Assembly: GCF_018320785.1 (NCBI RefSeq)
Contig: NC_054880.1
Location: 1,065,738-1,129,737, forward strand
Direction of reading: 5' to 3'
DNA length: 64,000 nucleotides
Source: Cheilinus undulatus
Lineage: Eukaryota; Chordata; Actinopteri; Labriformes; Labridae
Shown here: piece by piece, positions 13,953-25,030 of the stretch
Numbering within the stretch: the stretch's first letter is position 1
Layout: every line of letters begins with the position of its first letter
Translations under genes and position numbers: made by a program
Notes under the pieces: model-generated
The model's database searches: none
What the model was told of the DNA's origin: nothing
The model's input: the letters and a program-made list of their open reading frames with translations, nothing else

Positions 13953-15081
13953 CAGGCGTTTTCAACCTTTTCAGCCCGCGACCCCCAAACTGTCCTGTAG
14001 GTGGTTGAACACAGCTGTGAATATTCCTGAATAGTCATGTGCAGACAAGGCCGTCCATAAGGGGGGAAAAACGGGAGAGCATTCTGGAGCCCAGCAAAAT
14101 CATGGTCCATTATAAAGTGAAGTTGTGGTATTTTTTATATATATGTATATATATATATATATTTTTTTTTTTTTAAAGATTTTTTTGGGCCTTTTCATGC
14201 CTTTATTTGATAGAGTTAGGACAGTGGTTAGACTCGGATACAGGGAAGAGAGCAGGGAGAAACATGCAGTAAAGGGCCACAGGCTGGATTCGAACCCGGG
14301 CCGCCCATGTAGCCATGGGTAGTGCCTTAAACCACTCGACCATCTGCCCTCCCCGGTATTTTATATTTAATCTGAATAATATCCACTCTTATCAAAGAAA
14401 GACATTTTAATTCATTTGTAGTGTAGTAAGTAGCTCTCTTATAAATGTAAATCCTTTTGTTAAAACAGAATTAAAATATGTTAAAAATAACTAAAATGGG
14501 TTAATAAAAGCATAAAATGCTGGGAAAGGTGGTGATTTTAAAAGTAGCAGAAATAGGTTAGAAATGCCAAAAATTACATAAAAGTGGCAAAAATTAACGA
14601 CGACAAAAATGGGCATATTTAGTGGTAAAAGGGGATTCAAAAGGGGCTGACATGGCATTAAAGTGGCAAAAATAGGTGGAAATTGGGTGAAATGGGATGA
14701 AAATTGACAAACTGGCAAAAAAGGGCTAGCCTAGGCAGAAATAGTCAGAAACTGGCAAAAATGGGCACATCAAATAGTAAAATGTGGCTTAAAAAGTGGT
14801 TAAAAGTGGCAATAATGTGTCAACAGAGCCAACAAGAGGCAGAGAGTGGAAAGATTTGGTTTAGAAGTGGCAAAAACAGGCAGAAAAAAAGTGCTGGAAA
14901 GGGTTTAAAATGGACAAAAATGGGTTTTCAGTTGCAAAAAGGGTTCAAATTTGGCAAAATTGGTGTAAAGTGGCAACAGTGTGATTCAAAAATGTTCTTC
15001 GTTTTTTAAGGCTTCTGGAGACCCCCTCTCAGTGTCTTGCGACCCCAAACGGGGTCCCGACCCCAACATTGAGAACCCCTG
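13953..15081. mobile_element. hAT element with perfect 8-bp target duplication
   Basis: Left end CAGGCGTTTTCAACC at 13953, right end TTGAGAACCCCTG at 15081, inverted relative to each other. It is flanked on both sides by TGTTAAAC (13945-13952 and 15082-15089), a perfect hAT-type duplication. Subterminal GCGACCCCC and its inverse recall the hAT-Charlie class. The interior holds a dispersed repeat (about 14042-14400, also seen at 51088), a SINE, and a degenerate GTGGCAAAAATGGG array from about 14490 to 15000. No transposase is present. It lies in the intron upstream of the zinc-finger exon. Confidence 0.85.
14160..14355 (-). mobile_element. tRNA-derived SINE nested in the hAT element
   Basis: Read on the minus strand it starts near 14355 with a Ser/Leu-tRNA-like A box (GATGGTCGAGTGGTTTAAGG). 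A B box follows (GGTTCGAATCC, near 14287-14300), then a body and an A-rich tail at 14165-14180. Both pol III promoter boxes are intact. The same family occurs on the plus strand at 20626. Confidence 0.8.
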
Positions 15082-15159
15082 TGTTAAACTACCATGGTGT
15101 CCAACACAACAACGAAACAGAACAATACAGATGTCATTGGTTCAAGGAAAGTCAGTATG

Positions 15160-15540
15160 GAAAACTTCAACAAACACCTCAGTTTCTTAATAAAGGCAGC
15201 TCTGACATGTCGCCCCTTTGTAAAAAAACATCAGAAGGAAGTAGAAACCTACTTTCACTTCATATGGCAGAGTCCTATGATTGCACATTTGTGGAAAAAT
15301 GTGGAAAAATAAAAAAAAAAATGAATAAAATTGGTACAATTTCATATATAAAAACTGAACTTTAACTGACATTGTTCCTGCTGGGATTCCCACCACAAGG
15401 TTTTACTATCAGCTCCTCCACAGTACACTCTTCTGATGAAACTGTTGCTACTAGCTAGACGTTGTGTTCTTTTTCAGTGGATTAAAGAGAAAACCTGACA
15501 GTAACACAGTGGTACAGAGAGCTATAAAGCCTCTCAGCAA
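15160..15540 (+). pseudogene. L1-like LINE ORF2 C-terminal relic
   Basis: Fragments in several frames match the C-terminal end of L1-type ORF2: SDMSPLC, then in another frame YFHFIWQSPMIAHLWKNV (the usual HxxWxCPxIxxFW zone), then near 15431 LLMKLLLLARRCVLFQWIKE just before a stop. Frame jumps and stops show it is dead. Identification rests on recalled family patterns. The following 400 bp, up to the tandem array, shows nothing further. Confidence 0.6.
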
Positions 15541-15945
15541 AAGTGAAGGGGAACGACACATTTTTTAACATTTGGCGACCTGTTCTAGTACACTTATTAT
15601 TTGAAATTACAGATTTACTACAGAGAGGGGGTTAACTTTGGTTGGAATCCCAGCTCCTGAAAGTTATCATTTAACAGGGAAAGAATGAAGTGAACTGACT
15701 AGAAGTACTATTCCTCACTCCTATCTTCAGTCTTTATGTATTCATCTTTTTGTGCTCATTTGGTGAATCCTAGTGCCATTTTTCCTTTTAGGAAAATGAT
15801 GAAAAGGTGGTATACTACAGTACTGCAGATTTCTTTATAGAATGGGTGTGTTAAACTACATCTGAAAACTATGTTATGTGATGTTCCACGGCTGAGTCTT
15901 GATTTTGGTGCTGTCTTGTCCAAATGTCATTGTTAAGTTTTAAAT

Positions 15946-18050
15946 TTGTCAGGTTTGTGCTTGTCAGGTTTGTGTTTGTCAGGTTTTGTGTTTGTCAGGT
16001 TTATGTTTGTCAGGTTTTGTGTTTGTCAGGTTTTGTGTTTGTCAGTTTTGTGTTTGTCAGTTTTGTGTTTGTCAGGTTTGTGTTTGTCAGGTTTTGTGTT
16101 TGTCGGTTTTGTGTTTGTCAGGTTTGTGTTTGTCAGGTTTGTGTTTGTCAGGTTTGTGTTTGTCAGGTTTTGTGTTTGTCAGTTTTGTGTTTGTCAGTTT
16201 TGTGTTTGTCAGGTTTGTGTTTGTCAGGTTTTGTGTTTGTCAGGTTTGTGTTTGTCAGTTTTGTGTTTGTCAGGTTTGTGTTTGTCAGGTTTGTGTTTGT
16301 CAGGTTTTGTGTTTGTCAGGTTTTGTTTTTGTCAGGTTTTGTTTTTGTCAGGTTTTGTTTTTGTCAGGTTTTGTGTTTGTCAGGTTTTGTGTTTGTCAGG
16401 TTGTGTGTTTGTCAGGTTTTGTGTTTGTCAGGTTTGTGTTTGTCAGGTTTGTGTTTGTCAGGTTTTGTGTTTGTCAGGTTTTGTTTTTGTCAGGTTTTGT
16501 GTTTGTCAGGTTTTGTGTTTGTCAGGTTGTGTGTTTGTCAGGTTTTGTGTTTGTCAGGTTTGTGTTTGTCAGGTTTGTGTTTGTCAGGTTTGTGTTTGTC
16601 AGGTTTTGTGTTTGTCAGGTTTTGTGTTTGTCAGGTTTGTGTTTGTCAGGTTGTGTGTTTGTCAGGTTTTGTGTTTGTCAGGTTTGTGTTTGTCAGGTTT
16701 GTGTTTGTCAGGTTTGTGTTTGTCAGGTTTTGTGTTTGTCAGGTTTTGTGTTTGTCAGGTTTGTGTTTGTCAGGTTTGTGTTTGTCAGGTTTGTGTTTGT
16801 CAGGTTTGTGTTTGTCAGGTTTGTGTTTGTCAGGTTTGTGTTTGTCAGGTTTGTGTTTGTCAGGTTTGTGTTTGTCAGGTTTGTGTTTGTCAGGTTTGTG
16901 TTTGTCAGGTTTGTGTTTGTCAGGTTTTGTGTTTGTCAGGTTTGTGTTTGTCAGGTTTGTGTTTGTCAGGTTTGTGTTTGTCAGGTTTTGTGTTTGTCAG
17001 GTTTGTGTTTGTCAGGTTTGTGTTTGTCAGGTTTTGTGTTTGTCAGGTTTGTGTTTGTCAGGTTTGTGTTTGTCAGGTTTGTGTTTGTCAGGTTTGTGTT
17101 TGTCAGGTTTTGTGTTTGTCAGTTTTGTGTTTGTCAGTTTTGTGTTTGTCAGGTTTGTGTTTGTCAGGTTTTGTGTTTGTCAGGTTTGTGTTTGTCAGTT
17201 TTGTGTTTGTCAGGTTTGTGTTTGTCAGGTTTGTGTTTGTCAGGTTTTGTGTTTGTCAGGTTTTGTTTTTGTCAGGTTTTGTTTTTGTCAGGTTTTGTGT
17301 TTGTCAGGTTTTGTGTTTGTCAGGTTGTGTGTTTGTCAGGTTTTGTGTTTGTCAGGTTTGTGTTTGTCAGGTTTTGTGTTTGTCAGGTTTTGTTTTTGTC
17401 AGGTTTTGTTTTTGTCAGGTTTTGTTTTTGTCAGGTTTTGTGTTTGTCAGGTTGTGTGTTTGTCAGGTTGTGTGTTTGTCAGGTTTTGTGTTTGTCAGGT
17501 TTTGTGTTTGTCAGGTTTGTGTTTGTCAGGTTTTGTGTTTGTCAGGTTTTGTTTTTGTCAGGTTTTGTTTTTGTCAGGTTTTGTTTTTGTCAGGTTTTGT
17601 GTTTGTCAGGTTTGTGTTTGTCAGGTTTGTGTTTGTCAGGTTTGTGTTTGTCAGGTTTTGTGTTTGTCAGGTTTTGTGTTTGTCAGGTTTGTGTTTGTCA
17701 GGTTTGTGTTTGTCAGGTTTTGTGTTTGTCAGGTTTGTGTTTGTCAGGTTTGTGTTTGTCAGGTTTGTGTTTGTCAGGTTTGTGTTTGTCAGGTTTGTGT
17801 TTGTCAGGTTTTGTGTTTGTCAGGTTTGTGTTTGTCAGGTTTGTGTTTGTCAGGTTTTGTGTTTGTCAGGTTTGTGTTTGTCAGGTTTGTGTTTGTCAGG
17901 TTTGTGTTTGTCAGGTTTTGTGTTTGTCAGGTTTGTGTTTGTCAGGTTTGTGTTTGTCAGGTTTGTGTTTGTCAGGTTTTGTGTTTGTCAGGTTTTGTGT
18001 TTGTCAGGTTTGTGTTTGTCAGGTTTGTGTTTGTCAGGTTTGTGTTTGTG
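15946..18050 (+). repeat. 15/16-bp tandem array, stop-free in all plus frames
   Basis: About 2.1 kb of a 15-bp unit (GTTTGTCAGGTTTGT) mixed with 16-bp versions carrying one more T, and rarer units lacking a G (GTCAGTTTTG) or with TTTTTGTC. Because the unit lacks stops in every plus frame and both lengths occur, all three plus frames stay open for over 700 codons. They encode cycling low-complexity peptides (FVFVR, CVCQ, LCLSG) that are mere frame-shifted readings of one another. There is no sign of selection for one frame. This is a minisatellite, not a gene. Confidence 0.95.
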
Positions 18051-18643
18051 GGTTAGAAATGACTGTTTCTGTTATTTACTTGAAGGAAGAAATAATCCAG
18101 AAGTAGGTATATTGTGGATTGTATTAGATCGGAAAAATAACTGGACACTATTTTTGGTCCTGTTGTCCAGCCCTAAAGGTGCATTCAAATGGGACAGTGT
18201 TTATCATATACACAAGAAAAACCCATACCAGTTTTTGGCCATCTTACTGGTTGATTGTTGTCTGAAAGCTTTAAGATCCCAGTTTATGGCATGATATGGC
18301 CTTTTCAGAACTGGTGGAGCCCATGAAACCAAAAGGAGCTATGGTGAGTGTTGATCTAATTCACCACCTTTCTTTTTCCTCTAAGCAGTATTTAAACACT
18401 TAATGTCATGACAGCATTTTCACACTGGAGGTTAGGAGGAGAACAAGTCGTGTTCTGGCATTGATGACGCTACTTTTGTTTTTAATTGACAGTGACAACC
18501 TCACCAATTCACCCATGTATGTGTACTTATCTACAGTATAAATGCATTCACAGACAGTTCATTCAGATAGTATTCACTTCATAAGAGTTTTGTTGTGTTT
18601 TATCCTGATGCTACAGGTGTTAAAATTCATTTTTATTCTCATT
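18051..18643. other. no feature seen
   Basis: Moderately AT-rich single-copy-looking sequence after the minisatellite. The open frame that continues from the array to about 18294 is only its run-on. No splice-bounded exon or known element was recognised. Confidence 0.5.
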
Positions 18644-18649
18644 AATCTA

Positions 18650-19085
18650 CACTCAGTGCCCCAAAGTAAAGTCGAAACACAACTGTAGAATTTTTTGCAA
18701 ATCTGAAATCTCACACTGACATCAGTATTCAGAGCCTTTACTCAGTGCTTAGCTGACAGTGACTCCTTTGGCAGTGATTACAGCCTCCAGTCTTTTTGAG
18801 TGTGACTCAACAAGCTTTGCTCACCTGGATCAGGGGATTTTCTGCCATTCTCCTTTGCAAATCCTCTCAGGCTCAGTCGGGTTGGATGGGGACTGTGAGT
18901 GGACTGACATTTCCAGGTCTCTCCAGACATGTTGGATAGGGTTCAGGTCAGGGCTCTGGCTGGGCCCCTATAGGAAATACACTGAGCCATCTCTAATCCA
19001 CTCCTGTGGTGTCCTGGCCGTGGTCTTAGGTCTCTGTCATGTTGGAAGGGGAACCTTTGGCCCAGGCTGAGGTCCTAAGAACTGA
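18650..19085 (-). pseudogene. Tc1-like transposase C-terminal fragment
   Basis: On the minus strand, near 18960-18758, the translation carries SPDLNPIQHVWRDLE followed by the EWQKIP and KRLEAVITAKGV zones. These are the last DDE-domain block and tail of Tc1-family transposases (SPDLNPIENLW is the hallmark). An in-frame stop and other changes break it. The CAGTGCC motif near 18655 resembles a terminal inverted repeat end. The remainder to 19085 is likely more of the same element in decay. It is non-functional. Confidence 0.75.
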
Positions 19086-19235
19086 GGAACAGATTTTCAT
19101 TGGAGACATCTCTGTACTTTGGCATCATGAACAGTACTCCAGCTACCCCACAGGAAAACTTTGAATACTGAGACACTCATTCAGACATCGAGTGTCAATG
19201 TTCTCCTACTGATGATCAGCAAATAACAGGTCATT

Positions 19236-19934
19236 GCTATCAGGAGCTAGCTGAGGCTAACTCTCTCCTGTCTATGAAGGTTAGCTCTCTGTTAGCATTA
19301 ATAACATCAATCATGTTGCTATCAGGAGCTAGCTGAGGCTAACTCTCTCCTGTCTATGAAGGTTAGCTCTCTGTTAGCATTAATAACATCAATCATGTTG
19401 CTATCAGGAGCTAGCTGAGGCTAACTCTCTCCTGTCTATGACGGTTAGCTCTCTGTTAGCATTAATAACATCAATCATGTTGCTATCAGGAGCTAGCTGA
19501 GGCTAACTCTCTCCTGTCTATGAAGGTTAGCTCTCTGTTAGCATTAATAACATCAATCATGTTGCTATCAGGAGCTAGCTGAGGCTAACTCTCTCCTGTC
19601 TATGAAGGTTAGCTCTCTGTTAGCATTAATAACATCAATCATGTTGCTATCAGGAGCTAGCTGAGGCTAACTCTCTCCTGTCTATGACGGTTAGCTCTCT
19701 GTTAGCATTAATAACATCAATCATGTTGCTATCAGGAGCTAGCTGAGGCTAACTCTCTCCTGTCTATGAAGGTTAGCTCTCTGTTAGCATTAATAACATC
19801 AATCATGTTGCTATCAGGAGCTAGCTGAGGCTAACTCTCTCCTGTCTATGAAGGTTAGCTCTCTGTTAGCATTAATAACATCAATCATGTTGCTATCAGG
19901 AGCTAGCTGAGGCTAACTCTCTCCTGTCTATAGC
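19236..19934. repeat. 82-bp tandem repeat, about 8.5 copies
   Basis: Units start with GCTATCAGGAGCTAGCTGAG at 19236, 19318, 19400, 19482, 19564, 19646, 19728, 19810 and 19892 (partial). The only change is TATGAAGG versus TATGACGG; the order over eight units is A A C A A C A A. That is a three-unit (246-bp) higher-order period. The repeat is rich in GTTAGC/GCTAAC, which pair with each other. Confidence 0.95.
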
Positions 19935-20625
19935 TAGCTTCAGTAAACCAACCTGACATCTGAAACCACTCAGACCAGAGACAGAGAAGGAGACCAGACG
20001 GTAGCGGAGGCTAACACAGCTCTATGAACACTGAACGGTACAGGACCATAGATACGTAGACGCCTCATTGACTGGCTGCACGTCGACGTCGCCGCCATAT
20101 TGCGAGAGGGAAGTCCGCTACGTCAGGCAGTACAAGTAGAGGAGGAGTATGTGAATTGTTGGAATAAAAAGCACAAACGATCACATTCATTGATTTAAAT
20201 AAATAGTTCAGTTATTTATATTAATGTCAGTCTCAAAAATAAAAAACACGCAGACAAATGAAAGAGATTTTATGAGTAAAACATAGAGGCCCCCTACTAA
20301 AAGGAAAAATGTGCTTTTTTTGACTCAAAATGATTAAATTAGCATTTTAAATGTCTTTCATGCCACATTGTGCAAAGTGAAGATGGAATTTAATGTCCAG
20401 AAAAGTATCTGTTAACTTGTTCATTGTTTAAATGGAACAGCTCCTTTTAATATTTAAAGGTAAGATGGAAAATGGATTAAAGATGGGTTAAAAAAATACA
20501 TCCAATGGTGGATTTACTGAATGTGGGTTTCATTTTTAAAGACACCCAAACCTTGGCTCACTGGACAAGCTTCTGTAAGGGCTACTTGTAAATAATAAAA
20601 CTGGAAAAACCTTTCAAAATCTTTA
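19935..20625. other. no gene; short CpG-rich patch
   Basis: A CpG-rich patch at about 20052-20115 (CACGTCGACGTCGCCGCCAT, then TTGCGAGAGGG) looks like a promoter fragment or part of a dispersed fish repeat. No coding exon with splice sites was found beside it. The rest to 20625 is AT-rich without recognisable features. Confidence 0.4.
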
Positions 20626-20805
20626 AGGGCACAGGTGGAAAAGTGGTTTAAGGTGCACCCCATGTAGGCGGACGGCCCGGGTTCAAATCCAGCCTGAGGC
20701 CCTTTACCGCACGTCTCTCCCCCGCTCTCATCCTTGTTTCTGACTCCATCCACTGTCCTCTTCTATCTAAATAAAGGCACAAAAACGCCAAAAATAAATC
20801 TTTAC
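20626..20805 (+). mobile_element. tRNA-derived SINE
   Basis: Plus-strand copy of the family at 14160: an A-box region (GGTGGAAAAGTGGTTTAAGG), a B box (GGGTTCAAATCC near 20688-20700), a body ending CACTGTCCTCTTCTATCTAA, and an A-rich tail (AATAAAGGCACAAAAACG). The antisense open frame over it is the usual SINE artefact. Confidence 0.8.
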
Positions 20806-23025
20806 TTTAATTAACCAACATTATCAATCACAACAGAAGCCATGTGTTCTCAGCAACATCTGCAATATTTATTAAACAAAAACAAAACACCAGACTTTTG
20901 ACAAACATGGAAACAAGTTTTTAAGTTGTTAATTTATCGTAAGTCAACAGATGAGGATCACTTAAAAACACGGAGAAAACAAATGTTGCCATTATTGTGA
21001 ACACCATATCCTCAAGACTACAGATTCTACCACTTGATTATTAAACACCGTACAAACCACAGTTACATTCTTTAAAAGGATAAACTGGCAAAAATATTTC
21101 AAATTGTTTTGAGTGATCTGTAGAGGTTTCTTGAGATCCATGATATTATCCTCTGATATCAGCAGATAGAAATTTTGATATCTGCCAGTATTTGCCTTTT
21201 TTAGTGACAGATATTTAGGCTGTAAACATCAGCATATGTTAACTTTAAATTTTGGCCATATAAACTAATAAACTAGTGGAGTTTCATGCATGTAAAACAT
21301 GTAAATATTGGTATCCATACTGCTATCAGCTAGAATCAATATGTAAACATCACCATAACAGATACTGGCAAAAATCCACCATCATGCATCCCAGGAAAAT
21401 CTCATATCTAGTCGTGTTCTTACAAGCATAGTTGAGTTAAAACTGCATGTACTAATAGATGGTTGGATTAAAATTGTTAGCTGCTGGTAAAGCTATCAGA
21501 ATCTACAGAAGAGTATTAGGGCTACTGAAAAAACAAATTTGTCTCAAATTTGTTTTTTCAGTGGCCCTAATACTCTTTTGTAAGAATCAGATCATTTTTT
21601 TACTGAAGTTAGATTTATCAAATTACAGCCAACATTTCTAATCCAATCATCTCTGCTGCTGTCACAGTCAGCAGGAAACAGGAGACACCACAGTGTAAAT
21701 CCTGCAGCCATTTACACTACAGTTATTAACTAGTCAGGATTATTGGTCAATACTAGAGTTTACAAGACAGACTGAGAAATAACCCAGAGACTAGAGATTC
21801 TCCAGTTGTCAGTTAAAGTTCATTGGGATAAAACTTTTTTATGACAAATTCAAAACTTCAACAACAACAAAAAAGTAAATCAAAAATTAAAAAAGAAAAT
21901 TAAATGAGGAAATACCATTAAGAAATTATGACAAGGAAACAAGGCAGAAGGACTAAAATGGAAAAATTTAGGAGATATAAAAATAAAATTATCAAGACAG
22001 TAAAACTTTAGATTATCTGTAGAACAAACTATATTATGACAGATTTTCCCAAATCCTCCAGCCCTAGTTTGTTGCCAAATTATTCAATTGTCAGTTTTTC
22101 CCAAAATTTAAACTGCCATTTAATATGGGATTTTAAAATCAGTCATCCTGTGTGTTTATAAAAAGAGCAATAAATGATTATGTATTATAACAAATACTGG
22201 GTAGATAACACTAGGGCTGAAAAATTCCTAAAATATAACCGACTTAAAATATCTATTTTGACTTGTACTGTAAATTTTATATGATTTTGTACTGAAGGGA
22301 ACAACCATTTTTATGTCAAAATAAATATATAATGTACAAACAGATTGCTGCAAATCAATCTAGAACAACTGAAACTTGAATGCTTGCATGATGTTGTGTA
22401 TTAAAACGGTATTCTGACACATTCAGGTTGAATAAAAATTGCGCCTTTTGCAATTTGATAACTACAGTGGGCCAGACTGTGATTTCAAAACACTACAAAA
22501 AACTAAAAATCTAGTAAAAAAAACAAACAAATAAAACAAAACAAAACTAAGTTAATGAAGACAAAGATAAAGCCAACCAAAAATGGGCCTGACAGTTTTA
22601 ACAAAATTAGTCATTAAATCCTGTTGTTTTGCCCTGACTTCAGGGATAATGTGGTTAACTGTTAGAGTCTACACTGTACAAGTGTGAGACTTTTTCCCAA
22701 CACTGAGCAGTCTGAAGACGTTTGTCCAGGCAGACGTAGAGATATAGTAGTAGCAGAAATCCAGCACACTGGCGAGCTAGCACTCCTGAGGTTTCATTGT
22801 GAAAATAAAATTCAATCAGATGACACTGCTACGCAAGGCCAAGCAAACAAGACATGCTGCGTTTCACTGTGTGCACACTGAAAGTGAACCCATGTGGAGG
22901 AATTCACTCACTCCTTACTGAAAGTAGCATTGTGTTTTAAAGGCAGCTGATATATAGAAGACACTGGTGCTGAACTACTGAGTACATAGAGGGCTGAGAG
23001 GTTAAGGCCACCCTCTCCTAGATCA
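20806..23025. other. AT-rich stretch without genes; contains a long hairpin
   Basis: No coding exon or named element recognised. The notable object is the near-perfect inverted repeat at 21503-21585, listed separately. Short open frames are AT-rich and lack family features. Confidence 0.5.
21503..21585. repeat. near-perfect hairpin of about 40 bp per arm
   Basis: Left arm AGAGTATTAGGGCTACTG then AAAAAACAAATTTG; right arm is its inverse with one or two mismatches; the loop is 3-4 bases near 21542-21545. It is probably a palindromic MITE remnant. A structured RNA precursor is possible but unsupported. Confidence 0.85.
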
Positions 23026-23240
23026 GGAAGAGCTTCCTAGGAGCTCTTCCAAAAGGCAGGGTCAAAACCTTCAGCCAGTGAAGTAGATGACCCCCCCAGC
23101 CTCCTCGGCCCCCCCACCGAGAAAGCTGGGGGCCATTTTAGTGATGGCCCTCAGCCTCCTTGGCCCCCCAAGGCCGAGGAAGCTGAGGGCCATTTAAGTA
23201 ATCGCCCCCAGCTTCCTCGGCAGAAGCTGCTGATGAGGTT
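23026..23240. repeat. palindrome plus row of GC-rich hairpins
   Basis: A 25-nt near-palindrome GGAAGAGCTTCCTAGGAGCT (continuing CTTCC) lies at 23026-23050. Then follow two strong GC-rich stem-loops, 23093-23133 (CCCCCAGCCTCCTCGG against its inverse) and 23146-23191 (GGCCCTCAGCCTCCTTGGCC against its inverse), and a weaker third from 23203. The stems are related, so the hairpins arose by local duplication. They abut the left inverted arm of the structure at 23217-26440. Confidence 0.7.
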
Positions 23241-23760
23241 GTGGATGTGGCACCCCGTGTCGTCCAGTCCAGGCTGCAACAGGAGGACCGAGACCCCATT
23301 GTTGCTGCCTGTAGAGCCTCTGGCCACATCCAGCAGAGGGGTCAGGACTACACCTGTACGTCGAGCTGCTGAGGAGCGCTTTAACGATCACTAGAGGCAA
23401 CACCACCCCGAGCTTAGTATCAGCAACAATGTGGCTTCCAGATGCCAGGAAACGGCCAGAGATGGAATTAAACAGCAATGTTGGAAATGTGATGTCTGTA
23501 ATGGAATGCTGTCAGACCATCACACAACCTGAACAGTGCAGAGCACAGACCCTGAGGAGGTCTTCACCATGACACAGTTACTGGCCTCAGATCTGCCAAG
23601 TCCAGGCCTGTCACATGATCACCAGTGGACTAGTCAGACACACAAAACACAAAGGCATTGTGGGGCTGCAGTTTCAACTAAACTTCCTCACTCAAATCCA
23701 GTAATGCTTACAAAACCTTAAAGTCAGACAAGTTTTAATCTACACCAACACTGTCTCACA

Positions 23761-24692
23761 AGGCCAGTAAAGCCTTTATCCAACCATCTTGCTGCGTTGA
23801 AAACGGCAGGTGCAGGTGGCATCTGGTCATCCCACAGGCTCAGAATCCCGAAACCTTATAAAGGTGTACCTAACAAACCCCTGAGCCGGTAGGACAACCA
23901 GACACTACCCACAGATGCTGCATGCAAAGAGCACAAGATGCTATGCTAACAGTCAGGCACTGATGTGCCAACACTACACCCTGTGCTACTTCCCCTGGGA
24001 AAAGACCCTATCACCTTACCTGAGACACGACTGAAACAGCTGACTACACCTGTCCCACTGGATCACACAAGATCACAACAAACAAACACCCCACCTGTGA
24101 AAATTTGAGTTCCTGTGCACGGTGAAAAGATCCATCTCTGGCAAAGGTGTGATCAACCACAGCCTGGTAGTCTCATTCACACTCAGGGTCAGAATCAGAG
24201 AACCATGCACACTAATCAGTCAGCCATCTGTCTGCAGGTTGTCCTGAGGAGTCTTCTCAAACCCAAATCCCCATGCCTGGTGTCCACAAGGCCTGCGAGG
24301 CTTAAGGGAGAGTCCTGCATCTCAGCATACAGCAACCACAGAACCATGATGCACCGAGAGCTCAGGGGTTTGTGTAAAAGGTACACAATTATATGGTTTC
24401 GGGATTCTGAGCTGTCAGGGCACCAAGGCGTTCTCTGCAGTCACAGTACGCCCAGACTCAAGACTCTACTCCTCAAGCCTCACTGGTCCTGTAAAGCACC
24501 ATGCACAGGGACAATGGGCGTGACAAGACCCTCCAGGATAACCCACAGACAGACCGCTAACCATCAGTGCAGATGCTTCTCTCACCCCAACCCTGAATGT
24601 AAATGAAGACCAACCAGGAAGCAGATGATCACAAGTCTGTCTGAGATGATCCTGTCACTGTGAACAGGAAGTCAGCCTTCCACAGGTGGACA
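23761..24692 (+). repeat. 1270-bp-period direct repeat, copy 1
   Basis: Near-identical to 25031-25962. An inner inverted pair begins CTCAGAATCCCGAAACC (23839-23870) and returns in inverse at 24380-24411. An open frame at 24115-24606 (163 codons, opening at GTG, not ATG) is kept in both copies. The four differences between copies inside it are three silent and one Ile/Val. That is suggestive but far too few to prove coding. Confidence 0.8.
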
Positions 24693-25030
24693 GCTCTGCT
24701 CCAGCCTTCACCCGAGTGTCTAAAGCATACATCTAAACACCTGACTACACAACCACTAAGCTATCTGCTTACCTTTCACTCGGGTGATCTAACAACTACG
24801 ATGACAAACTACCCTACCTTTTAACACTGTGTTAGCTACGGCCACTCAATGACCAGCACAGAAACCAACATAAACCCTAAGGTTCATACCCAGCAGGGTA
24901 TTCATCCCCTCTAGAAACTGCAGCCAGAAACTTCACACAACCATCAACTCACCATCAGACAAACCAAGAGCAGAGGCATGTCACACCAAGAAATGCCTCT
25001 ACTCCTAAAACCCTAGACTAGGAACTCTGT

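Noticed and set aside
15924-18294. Three forward frames of 706-782 codons
   Set aside because: Frame-shifted readings of one 15/16-bp minisatellite; no frame is favoured and there are no domains.
20514-20753. 79-codon minus-strand frame
   Set aside because: Antisense of a tRNA-derived SINE.
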